Shown here: positions 28,041-64,000 of the stretch, piece by piece
Layout of the letters: each line of letters starts with the position of its first letter
Position numbering within the stretch: position 1 is the stretch's first letter
Assembly: GCA_943735955.1 (NCBI GenBank)
Contig: OX030960.1
Coordinates: 1,714,134 to 1,778,133, forward strand
DNA from: Piscicola geometra
Lineage: Eukaryota; Annelida; Clitellata; Hirudinida; Piscicolidae
Reading direction: 5' to 3'
DNA: 64,000 nucleotides
Notes under the pieces: model-generated
Database searches by the model: none
What the model saw: the letters and a program-made list of their open reading frames with translations, nothing else
Told to the model about the DNA's origin: nothing
Made by a program: the position numbers and the translations under genes

Positions 28041-28689
28041 GCTCGTTGAAAGACAGTCGGTGAAAGGAATTTCTACAAAATATTAAAATGGAATAAAAAC
28101 GAAAAACTAAATTAATAGAAATTCGAAGATTAAAAGATTAAAGGAAGGACGAAAGGGGAGAGGGATTAGAGATGATGGATGCGTACTGACAGCCAGTCCA
28201 AGCATTCTTTGAACTCAAACAAAACCCATCTTGTTTGATTTGTTCCTATTTGTCGAACAATTAAGAAATAATAAAACTCCGTTTAATTCAATTAAAGAAA
28301 CTTGATGATATTGGAGTTTCAAGAAAAGACCTCTCTTCTGGTTTGATAGGAAGCAAGTATTCAAAATTTTAAAAAGAATTTGAAAAGATCTGAAATTACA
28401 TTGAAAATTTCAAGCTTTTTTAAATTGATCATTTAGACAAGAGGACGCGTGAAGAAACGGCGTATGATTGCATTTAGGAGGTCTTTCGAGCAGCAAATGC
28501 GTCGAAAGACTACTCAAGGAAGCACAAATGTTTTGTGCGAAACTTCACGAGATGTTTTTAAAATATATTATTGAAAGCAGAAGCACTTCACGGGCGTCGC
28601 AGAAATATGAGGCGGTTCCCGTGTGTCTGAGTTGGCATTCCTTCCACTTAGGCGCTGCAGATGCCACTTCATTCCAAAAGATCGAAACA

Positions 28690-28772
28690 AGTGGATTGAC
28701 TTAAATACGGCGCTCTTGAATTTGAAGAAAAGGCGCTATAAAAATCTATTTGATTGATTGATTGATTGAATA
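28690..28772 (+). mobile_element. SINE 3' tail
   Basis: ACGGCGCTCTTGAATTTG is followed by GGCGCTATAAAAATCTATTT and a (GATT)n tail. The same tail occurs at 36825-36897 and, more diverged, at 31690-31747 and 33120-33172. The body upstream (28440-28690) may be the rest of the element. Confidence 0.65.
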
Positions 28773-29209
28773 CAAACTCCTTTCTTTCGATGCTTAAGCA
28801 ACTAATCAAAAGTTGATTTGCTTCTGCATCATCGACCCTGCATTCGTCCACTTCACAACAAACATTTCGGGATGAATCCTTGCCCTCGGCAATTTAATAA
28901 TTCCTTCCTCAATTCATTCGTTCTCCACCCCTCACGTCAAGTGACACACTCCTAAACGTGCATTCTCTGCTGACAAAAAGCATGAATTGAATGGACCCGT
29001 GCGGATTGAGAGCGCTTCCCAACAAGATGTGCATTTGAGCGCCTCTCGCTGGTGAGCAAACGTGCTCTTCATGTGAAAGGTTGTTGGGCTGGAATGGTTA
29101 TTGTTGCTGGTGTTGGATGGGTTGGAGTGGCTAGAAGGGGTTTTTTGGAAAAGGTTGTCTGGATTACAGTGGTTGATTTAGTTGTTGAGTTTGGACTGGA
29201 TGTTTTGGT

Positions 29210-29316
29210 TTCATTTGCGCCTAGGGGCTACTAGGGCATTGGTTGCACTCAAGCCTAGGACCATTAACCGTTGGTCAAGCCGAGCATTGTTACAGTTACC
29301 CGTTCACCAGTTGTAG
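29210..29316 (-). mobile_element. SINE head related to the copy at 55.9 kb
   Basis: TTCATTTGCGCCTAGGGGCT through GTTGGTCAAGCCG to CGTTCACCAGTTG is about three-quarters identical to 55940-56050. On the minus strand it carries a B-box-like GTTCAA/GCTTGAGTGC region, consistent with a tRNA-derived head. Confidence 0.65.
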
Positions 29317-29947
29317 TGGTTGTTGTGATAGGAGGGATTGTGGTGGTGATGTGGTAGGAGGGATTGTGGTGGTGTTGTAGTAAAAGTGAATATGGTGGTG
29401 TTTTTATTGGTGTTTTGTGGGTGGTACTGGTGTTTTTATAAACAATGGATTCATTAAAGTTTTTTAGCAACAGTTAAATGAATAAGTTTGCTAATGGAGG
29501 TGATGATGCATAAATAGAGTGATAGCACGGAAGAATTTATGTCTGCAATGATTTGGAGTGGAGTGACGGTGTGGAGGCTTGAGGATGGAAACAGGAGAAC
29601 ATACAAAAAGGTCGAATCAAACTGTCTACCTTGGAAGGAGAGAGAGGGAGTGAGGAAGAGGAAGGAGAGGACGACGACGACACAAGGCCTCTTCAAAGTC
29701 ATCTCACTCGTCTTTCGCATTCGTCAAATGTCAAATAAAGTCGCGAAAATATTTTTAGTTTTTATTTTTATAATTTTTCGTATTTAAATTTTTACAAATT
29801 AAGCCTAAATTATTAATATAATTAATTCAAACTTTCGTTGTGTCTTTCACCCCAATTGCACAAGAAGTTCTCAAGCCCGTTTGGAAGCATTTACTGCATC
29901 CGCTTCCTTTTATACTCTGTGGCCACACACGGCACCTGAGACGAGAA

Positions 29948-30070
29948 TGAGGATGATGATGATGATGATGAGAATGACCTACATGATAATGATGATGATG
30001 ATTATGATGGGAACGAAGATGATAATGATGATGAGGATAATAATGATTATGAGAATGGCGATAATGACTT
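29948..30070. repeat. (ATG)n-rich degenerate microsatellite
   Basis: About 120 bp of GATGAT, AATGATGAT and AGGATGAT words. It is not coding on present evidence. Confidence 0.8.
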
Positions 30071-30290
30071 GATGCTTTAGATTTTTTAGAACAGATTTTG
30101 CATATTTATTAAATTTTTAATTCTTAATATTTAAAAAATTTATAACTATAAAAAAACAGTTCTTTAATATTTTTCAGAGCATTTTTGAAAGTTCTCTTGT
30201 TCGCATCTCACCGTTGTTTGAGTGTTCGATTGTCGGTAACTTTATCCGACAAAGCCTTTCAGAAGCTTATCTTTAAATATATTTTTTATA

Positions 30291-30460
30291 TATTTTAAGT
30301 TTTGACTCCAAGCTTTCAGTTATTTTCATTTACAATATTGAAAGGCAAACTTCCAAATCGAGCCTTTATTATAAAGTTAATAATGAAGGCTCGACTTGAA
30401 AGTTTGCCTTTCAATATTGTAAATGAAAATAACTGACAGCTTGAAGTCAAAACTTAAAAT
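30291..30460. repeat. foldback element, 170 bp near-perfect palindrome
   Basis: The left arm starts TATTTTAAGTTTTGAC and the right arm ends GTCAAAACTTAAAATAA. The arms (about 80 bp each) pair through ATTTTCATTTACAATATTG and AAAGGCAAACTT/AAGTTTGCCTTT with only five or six mismatches, around a loop near 30373-30380. This is typical of a foldback or MITE element; a long-hairpin RNA precursor is another option. Confidence 0.85.
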
Positions 30461-31269
30461 AATATAAAGGAGAATTCTTGGTGAATTGGCGGTGCATGCA
30501 GTCATTTGGGGCAACGGCTTGTGGAGTGGCTAACGAATCGTCGCTTCGACATGACGAAGAAACGTCGTCCTATCAGACACTGCCGACGAAAGGATACAAA
30601 AGTCAACTAGCAAAGCTGATGCTAAATGCTTGTTTCAATTTTGAAAAACATTGGAATTTTGGTGTTTATAAAATTTACCTGATCGTTTTCACTGAATCTT
30701 AATTGTTATCGTCACCCAGCCTATGTGACTTCTCTATCGTCCGTTTGCATCTCGTCGGCGCATGTTGATGCTGGCTTATTTGAGAACTTAGAGAATTGAT
30801 TTTAAAGTGCATGTCAAAGTTACGCCTGGTTTCTGGGACTTTCAGCTTATTCCAGTTGCACCTTTCGTTTGGTGAAGGCTTGGTTCCTCGCACTGAAAGA
30901 CAACATTGAGCACTATGATCGGAACCGATTTGTATGGTGTTGTAAGCTCGACAACTGGTCATAGACTTTCACCAAATGGTGCTGATTGCGATGTGGTCTA
31001 TTTGCTGATTGTCGCCTTTCAGCCCAGTGTAGGTCACAAGCCAGGTCTTTCTGCTGTGTAAGTGTGTTTGTGCTATTCCTAAGCTGGACGTTTCGCATAG
31101 ATCGACAGCCTGCTGCCGTTTTATTCGTTTCCGCCATTTTGGCAGCCGCTCAAATAAATTTGTAGAATAAACGGTTTTGGGTATAATATATTAAAATTTT
31201 AGAATCTTAAGTCTAAATAACAATTAAATTTAATTAATTAGAATGTTTTTAGTGCGAATGTTGGTTGTT

Positions 31270-31440
31270 TTAAATCTGTCGAGAATGGCTGCAGCAGACC
31301 AAGAGGGTCGCAGGGAATCAAGTGAGCTGTGACATAAAGGAGAAATCCTTCCATAGCAGCAGCAGTTCCAGCGTTAGCAAGGACTTCTCCTTCACCCTCT
31401 TTCGCAGCCTCGGCACCAGTGGCAAGACAGAAAACTGAGA
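31270..31440 (+). other. possible orphan exon, Ser-rich
   Basis: One plus frame reads QTKRVAGNQVSCDIKEKSFH, SSSSSSVSKDFSFTLFR and SLGTSGKTEN then stop. GC content is above the neighbourhood and it is preceded by GGCTGCAGCAG. It lies inside the insertion that splits the LINE fragment, so it may belong to another repeat. I do not recognise it. Confidence 0.25.
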
Positions 31441-31682
31441 AGAATGATGATTGTGTTTTGTTGTTTTGATGATGATTGTGCTGTGGTATGAGTGTTGGTA
31501 TTGTGGTGATGATTGAATTTTTATTTGTGGTGATAGTGATTTTTTGGCGGTGATTGTCATGGTGGTGTGGGTGAGGTTGGATTATTGAGGTTGATTGTTT
31601 GTTTTTATATATATTTGAATTTATATATATATATATACATATATTGGTAGTGGTCTAAAAACTGTTTTATTTAACAAATTTA

Positions 31683-31747
31683 TTTGAAGAGCGCCTTTGT
31701 TCACTTAGTAAAGGGCGCTATACAAATCATTAGTGATTGATTGATTT
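31683..31747 (+). mobile_element. SINE 3' tail
   Basis: GAGCGCCTTTGTTCACTTAG, then AAGGGCGCTATACAAATCAT and GATTGATTGATTT. Same tail type as at 28.7 kb. Confidence 0.6.
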
Positions 31748-32184
31748 CCGTCATTTCCAATGCGTGCGTTGAAATCGTCAGCTAAAATGGTGACTGGGTG
31801 CGGGGGTAAGTTGCTCATGCAGAGACAATGCACAGTCTGGCAATTTTTTCCAAGTACCTGGCAAGTATTCGTTCTGACTTTTGCTCCACAGAAAGATCTG
31901 CAATTTTGTTGTTGTAGAAGATGGCAGCTGCATGGCACTCGGTAGTAAGTGTGCCCCAAGGTTCAGTCGCCTGTTATTTTGCCACACATTTTCTCAGGAG
32001 ACTTGAGTGATGCTTTTTTATAGCAAGGAAGTCGATTTAGTGCTCCTTTCAACTAGTGGTGATTTTCTGCAGCTTTCGATGTGACCAAATGTGCTGTTAG
32101 CGTGATGTGTTGTGTTGGCCAAGATTGTACGTTGTACGTGCCAATAGTGAATTTGTGACCAGTGTTCTCTCGTTTTCGTTACAG

Positions 32185-32294
32185 GGCATATCGGCAGCTG
32201 AGTTGACCGACGTGCAGCGGCTCTCTCAGCACATTCGACGACTGCAGGCAGAGTGGCAGACCTACCATCGCAACTCTTTTTATGATGGGCGAGG
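32185..32294 (+). CDS. candidate orphan exon with helical sequence
   Basis: A good acceptor (CTCTCGTTTTCGTTACAG) precedes GGC ATA TCG; only phase 0 is open. It reads GISAAELTDVQRLSQHIRR then LQAEWQTYHRNSFYDG, an amphipathic helix-like, non-repetitive peptide rich in third-position G/C like the vigilin exons. Donor candidates are GTCGAG (32295) or GTATTT (32304). No partner exon was found. It could be part of an unrelated gene spanning this region. Confidence 0.4.
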
Positions 32295-32939
32295 GTCGAG
32301 CCAGTATTTTCTTTCTTGTGTTTTGAAGAATCGTTGTTTTTGTTGAAAGATTTCAGCTTCGAGTGTTTTTTGTGACATTATCAATAGCCTTTGATGGCAC
32401 TTGTTTAAGGTGCTTCTCTGCACTAGTGGTAGGGCGAAAATGTTTAAATTTTACTTAAAAGTGTGAAATCTGCCCACTGCTCGTGGTTTGGCTGTTGAAA
32501 CTGAAATGTGTTCATCCGGCCTTCATTAACATTTTTTTCTTCGTGCTGTTTGGTAGCCTAGATTGTCAAATACAATAAAATCTCAAATAAAGATTCTTAA
32601 AAATTAGAATTTTCTGTTGATTGAACGATGGTGGATTTATTACATTTTTATTACACTGATTTACTAAAATGATTTTTAAACAGTTATTATTTCATTGAGA
32701 ATTTTTCCTGAAAATGATTGGAATTTCTAAATAAATATTGGAAAACACATACTCTTTATATTTTTGTAAATTTCCCCAAAATGTTCAATGATTTAAGTTC
32801 GGTAAATTATATTTTTTGGACGTCCACAACTAGGGGAAAGGGGGGTTAAGTCAAAAGTGGACAAGGGAGGAGGGGAGGTAAAAAAAAGGAAAAAAATGTT
32901 GAAAGTCTTTTATGAATGGCCTCTAACATGTTCAATAGC

Positions 32940-33560
32940 TTTACCTGCAATTTTTCACCTTGTCATTATACAGTTCAGAAGATGATCAAGATTATGTCAT
33001 TCATTTTAAACAAAAATGTATTTCCAAACTGGAGCAGAGAAAGATTGATCCAAGTATCCAATTGTTAAGAAATGCCACATCATTAGACCCCCGATTTAAA
33101 ATTCAAAATGTCTTCAGTTGCGTGCTCGGCGCTATACAAAAACGAAAATTATGAGTAATTATTATTATTAAAAGGATGAAAGAGAAGAAACTATTAGAAG
33201 AGAAGAAAACCTCCAAACCTATACAGCCTCACCAAACAAGCGACCAAGACAATATGTAACTTCAGATTCTGAAGATGAAGATACCTCAATGGTGACAAAG
33301 TCATAATAATTCAAAGTTATAGAACAGAATCTGAATTAGACTTTGAGAGTTGTGCTCTTGTTTGGCGGCAACAACACGAAGATGTTTATGCATCCGTCTT
33401 TTGTGAAACTGGCAAGAAAGTACGTGTCATCTCCTGCAAGTACAGTTCCATGTGAACGTCTATTCAGCTTGTCAAGACACATAGTTAGTCTCTTTGGATC
33501 CAACAAATGTTGAAAATTTTGTTCGCTTGAGTAACTGGCTCAAAAAGAATGTGTGACAAC
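32940..33560 (+). pseudogene. decayed hAT transposase, C-terminal part
   Basis: Pieces in shifting frames include KIDPSIQLLRNATSLDPRFK, WRQQHEDVY and VSSPASTVPCERLFSLSRH. The last is the hAT C-terminal dimerisation signature (PCERLFS). It is interrupted by a SINE-like tail at 33120-33172 and by frameshifts. Confidence 0.75.
33120..33172 (+). mobile_element. SINE 3' tail inside hAT remnant
   Basis: TTGCGTGCTCGGCGCTATAC followed by AAAAACGAAAATTATGAGTA and (ATT)n. Similar to the other CGCTATA tails in the window. Confidence 0.5.
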
Positions 33561-34013
33561 TACATTTTTATCAATTATAGATTCTTTTTTTTTAAATGTG
33601 GATTACTTTTATAAATAAATTCTGGAAACTTTTCTATTACATTTTAAATATTTTTTAAAATAATATTTTATACTAATGTCAAATATGCTAAAAACATTGC
33701 GTTAAAATACGAGTAATGCACGATTACAGTTTTTAATCGAACGATTAACGGCGATTAACATTTTTAATCGTTGATGATACCATTAACCATAAAGACGAAA
33801 TGCCAAACCTAAAACGATGACTTGAACTTTTTAAAATTTATTATTTGAACATATTAAAGTTTATTATTAGAACATTTTATGGATCATATCCGCCAAAGTG
33901 GTGCAGACCGTGATTGGACCACACTAACTGCCACTCATCCATAGCGTAGAGCAAACATGCTTATATAAATAGTTGTGAAATAAAAACACAAAACTAAAAC
34001 TAAATATATAAAG

Positions 34014-35538
34014 TAGAGGCCGGACCGGGTACCCGATCTGGCCGGGTACCCGCGGGAACGGGAATGAAAATTAAATTCGGGACGGGAAAAGTCGGGAGCC
34101 GGGAATAGGTTTTCGGGACGGGGACGGGAACGGTAATCAACATTCAAATTGGGAACGGGAATCACGGGAATAAAATTTATTGGGATTAGATTCTTTAACA
34201 ATGATTTTTCAGCAAACTTTTAAGTATGTAAATCTCTATTTCATAGATACTCCGTTCTTAAAATAAGTATTAAATGCAATAGAAATGTATAACGAAGCCA
34301 GCATTGCCAATGGCAAAATCACCCACACTACATTTGAAGTGGTTATGGCGAGTCCAAATAATAGGGAGATTTGAACAAATGGGTGATGATGAAAACTTGT
34401 CAGATGAAATCAAAATGGTCGGTTATATTATTTTTATTTAATAAATTAATACTTTGAATTTGAATGATTAATTTCCAAATGATTGCTCAGTTGATCATTT
34501 CGACAAAAGAAAAGGTGCCCATTGATCTTATTCATATGGCAGCATGTCTGTTGCATCCCCAGTATGAAAGAAAAAAGTTTGGGATAGAAAAGAAATAAAT
34601 ACCAAGACATTTATTAGAGAAAATTTAATTCTATTTTGTACAGCCAGACCAAGGTGCAGTGCGGTTGAGAAAAAAAAACAAATGATGGTTATTTAGACCT
34701 ATTATGTTTGTTTTTATAACGTAAAAATTATAATAAAATTATTATACTATCAAATTATACGAATGATTTTATATTTTCAGTTTTGGAGAATAAGAATGTC
34801 GTCAAAAAACATATTTCTAACATTATTGAAGAATTAATTATAATGAACGAAGAAAAAAATTCAGAAGAGGATGAATTATACAAATATTCACAATTACGTC
34901 CCAACAAAATTGAAGATTATAAAGAGGTTTTATTTTATTTGAGTAAAATGAGCAATTTTCCAATATTACAAGAAGTAGCCAAAATTTTTTTTAGTATATC
35001 TGCAAGTTCTATTCCCTGTGAACGGAATTTTTCAACATGTGGTCGTTCAACTTCAGACCCAAAATTATCTAATTTGAAAGCTAAAACTCTTGACGGTTTA
35101 ACCCGTGTAAAAAGACTTGATTGAATTACTCAAAAACAATGACTTACTTCAATACTTTCATTTCAATAAATATTTGAAATTGAATTCGTGTTTTTTTTAT
35201 TTTATTAAAATATATATTCTCTGACTTTCAAATAATAAATTTTAAGAAATGTTAGGACTAGAAAGTTTGGGACCAGTGAAAACGGCAGCGAAAATGAACA
35301 AAAAACAAAAAAGTTTCGGGAACGGGTCGGGACCGGGAATCGAGTTGCGGGAACGGGACGGGACGGGAATCAAAATTCTGATGTCCCATCGGGAACGGGA
35401 CGGGACGGGAAAACAAATTTCGGGAACGGGACGGGAAACAAAATTCTGATGGCCCATCGGGAACGCGATGGGACGAGAAAAGAAAATTCGGGAACGGAAT
35501 GGGACCGGAAATAAAAAATCGTTCATGTCCGACCTATA
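34014..35538 (+). mobile_element. hAT-type DNA transposon, 1,525 bp, with TSD and TIR
   Basis: The ends TAGAGGCCGGAC and GTCCGACCTATA are inverted (10 of 12 match), and the element is flanked by the same 8 bp ATATAAAG at 34006-34013 and 35539-35546. An 8 bp duplication and short TIRs are the hAT hallmark. Both subterminal regions are rich in CGGGAACGGGACGGGAC-type repeats on opposite strands, likely transposase-binding arrays. The interior holds a transposase remnant (34783-35124), so it is probably non-autonomous or decayed. Confidence 0.92.
34783..35124 (+). pseudogene. hAT transposase remnant (C-terminal dimerisation domain)
   Basis: A 113-codon frame reads SQLRPNKIEDYKEVLFYLSK, then NFPILQEVAKIFFSISASS and IPCERNFSTCGRSTSDP, with the conserved PCERxFS block and the downstream helix KLSNLKAKTLDGLTRVKRL. 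The N-terminal BED finger and catalytic core are missing. Confidence 0.85.
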
Positions 35539-35725
35539 ATATAAAGCAATATTAAAAAATAACACACAGAACAGAAAACATACAGATTATACATTAACAT
35601 GGCAATATTCCAAAATAACATACATAGCATACAGCTTACAAAACATACAGTATATCTAGGAATATTCCAAAACAACATAAAGAATATACATAAAGTATAT
35701 ATAGCAATATTCCAAAATAGATAGT

Positions 35726-36576
<851 letters not shown>

Positions 36577-36824
36577 CATAGACACAGAATATACACAGTT
36601 GTACGAATGTGTTCCAACATTTGCCATTATTGGCCAGCATTGTAAATATAGGCGGAGCTAGTTAAATTCTCCACCGCTTTGGCGGATATGACCCTATTTT
36701 ATATATAAAATCAAATCAATAGAATAATTTTATAAGATGATAAATGTCGATAATTATAAATATATTGAATAGACGTTTAAAATCTATCGGCCCGATTCAG
36801 CATGTTCAATTAATCCTTAATTTA

Positions 36825-36900
36825 TGATCTTGCGCTCTGAATTTGAGGAAAAACCGCTATAGAAATCTATTTGATTTTGATTGATTGATTGATTATGATT
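36825..36900 (+). mobile_element. SINE 3' tail
   Basis: TTGCGCTCTGAATTTGAGGA, then CCGCTATAGAAATCTATTTG and GATTGATTGATT. Closest to the copy at 28.7 kb. Confidence 0.65.
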
Positions 36901-36904
36901 AAAG

Positions 36905-37890
36905 CCAACTTAAAGCCGATTGCTGGCGCGACGTCGCGTGCTATGTGGGTAATTTTATTTAACAATTTATTAGTTAGGTTTATTTATAAATTTGACTTAA
37001 GATGGCGCGGATTTAGTTCACGAAACTTCTGAATTTTTTCTTTATAACTTTGTTAAATAATTTGGTAGTAAAAAATCCGGATTTTGCCATCACAGCACAT
37101 GATATTGTCAAATGACTTTGCATTTGAATTTTAATAATTATTTTTACAAACATTGAATTTATTCATTTTTATAGGATAAATTAATTACTCAAAAGATATT
37201 TCAAAGCTATATATCTAAACTAAAAAAACTAATTTCACACCACCAAACACCCATCACTATTTTCTAAGGAGTTCGAAACTTGTTCTAATATCACAGCCCT
37301 GCTTCGTGGCATCAACGTCGAGAAAGCACTCTTCTCTTTCATTTTGTCTCATCGTTAGGAAGTGAAGCCCAGCCAAAATATCATTCTCAAGTATATCAGA
37401 TTAGTTTCCGGACGGACCTTTAGGCAACAGTACTAGTAAGTTGAGCGAATTAAGTGTGGCGATTTGTGTTGTGAGTTGGCGAGTCTTGTGTTACGTTGAT
37501 AGATCTTTTAGGACTTTTAACTTTCCTGTTAACTAGGAATTACTTTTCAAACATCCTTTTTAAAGAATCTGTGAAGAAATTAGTTGATGTTTTTTTATTG
37601 TTTAAATCTCAAAAAGTAACTTGTATGACAATACGTGGCACAGATATATTTTGAAATTTATTGTTTAAAAACTAAAGTAGTTAAGGCATAATTATTTGAA
37701 TAGTTGAATGTTTTTATTAAATATCTAATCCCCATTCTAAATAAAAATATTCAGGATTTTAAACTTTTGTTTTATTGAAATAAAATAGGTCTGACATTGT
37801 TATCAGCTTACAAATGATATTTATTTATGAATGAGAAAAATAAAAATAATTAAATGTTAAAAGTATTGTCACTGCATCGACCCTTTGCAG
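36905..37890. other. vigilin upstream region, probable first intron or promoter
   Basis: AT-rich, no coding exon. A non-coding first exon could end at TACTA followed by GTAAGT (37432-37437). The preceding CTCTTCTCTTTCATTTTGTC (37329-37348) is a pyrimidine-rich start-like stretch. This is only a candidate. Confidence 0.3.
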
Positions 37891-37919
37891 GCACTACTGT
37901 GAATAGAAAACGAATCAAG

Positions 37920-63562
<25,643 letters not shown>

Positions 63563-63910
63563 TACCCTCCTCTCCTCCCTTCTTCTCTTTCTTCCTTTTT
63601 CTTTCCTTCTGCCTGTCTGTCTCTCTGCCTGTCTGCCTGCCTGTCTGTCTTCGTCCTCCTGAAGCTTGCTGATGTCCGTCGATTTGTTGCTTCCTTCATT
63701 GATTCATCACTACTTACGCCAGTTTGTTCTTATGACTTCTGTTTTGTCTATTTTGTTTTTGTTTTCTTATTATTATTTTTATTGCTGTGCTTTTCTTCTT
63801 GATGATGGTTGTGTGCCTCGCACGTGTACACACATACATAAAAAAACTCGCACAAACACACACACACACACACACAAACACACAAATAAACACCCAAGTG
63901 AAAAGTACAG
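63563..63910 (+). other. HDLBP: vigilin 3' UTR
   Basis: Pyrimidine-rich sequence after the stop (CTGCCTGTCTGTCT repeats at 63610-63655), then a short CA tract. The end is inferred from the AATAAA at 63885. Confidence 0.6.
63885..63890 (+). terminator. HDLBP: candidate polyadenylation signal AATAAA
   Basis: AATAAA 323 bp after the vigilin stop; first canonical hexamer downstream. Cleavage would be expected 15-30 bp later. Confidence 0.55.
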
Positions 63911-64000
63911 CAATTATAAGAAGTGCCTAGGCGTTGCATGCGATACACTAACGCCACACTTGATTCAATTGAAATCATCATTATTTCATTGCTAATAATT

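Larger units (their letters stand above)
30700..31990 (-). pseudogene. non-LTR retrotransposon endonuclease fragments, split by an insertion
   Basis: Minus-strand pieces read PVTILADDFNARIGNDGN (31760-31810; the DFNAR block) and, further on, VTYTGLKGDNQQIDHIAIS and IQIGSDHSAQCCLSVRGT (30900-31030; the DH and SDH catalytic blocks). All are in shifting frames. The two halves are separated by about 600 bp (31140-31745) ending in a SINE tail, so a later insertion split the element. Confidence 0.7.

Overview
This is animal (metazoan) nuclear DNA. The genes are split by GT-AG introns, the introns are long and filled with simple and tandem repeats, and hAT DNA transposons, non-LTR retrotransposon fragments and tRNA-derived SINE copies lie scattered through it. 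There are no bacterial operons, ribosome-binding sites or CRISPR arrays. The gene content (vigilin, an arthropod/mollusc-like two-Ig-domain protein, hAT and RTE-like elements) suggests an invertebrate bilaterian; I cannot name the phylum from the sequence alone.

Layout. (1) 1-2370 is AT-rich with one weak ORF. (2) 2390-11700 holds a minus-strand immunoglobulin-superfamily gene. Four exons (11693-11614, 10566-10431, 9083-8991, 5659-4175) join in compatible phases and give one complete Ig domain and a second Ig domain whose exon carries large in-frame low-complexity stretches. Its introns are satellite-like: a 1.8 kb CCACAC array, about 73 copies of a 17 bp unit, about 44 copies of a 42 bp unit, and a 440 bp CA tract. 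(3) 12.3-14.2 kb has a SINE and a decayed reverse transcriptase. (4) 16.2-20.8 kb holds two plus-strand genes built of small phase-1 exons that encode acidic, tyrosine-containing proteins. The first has a TATA box and signal peptide. The second ends in a 220-residue Asp/Tyr/Asn/His repeat, and the DNA encoding it forms a giant inverted repeat with the array in the intron just before it. (5) 21-37 kb is repeat and transposon territory: (ATGT)n, (TG)n, (TAG)n, a foldback element, a nested LINE fragment and a hAT element with intact 8 bp target duplications.

(6) 37.9-63.6 kb is one complete plus-strand gene for vigilin (HDLBP), the multi-KH RNA-binding protein. I could define 29 coding exons (3,876 nt, 1,291 residues) in which every splice phase closes. 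They give a degenerate N-terminal KH, 14 KH domains and the conserved C-terminus. Nearly every intron consists of a different tandem repeat that starts within a few bases of the splice donor. Two TIR transposons sit in its introns 14 and 15, and a 200 bp assembly gap lies in intron 11.

The most unusual things are the repeats themselves: arrays that copy splice-donor sequence, an array of some 70-80 CACGTG E-boxes, palindrome-bearing satellites, and simple repeats captured inside reading frames of real exons. The genes show no evident common pathway; they look like unrelated neighbours.
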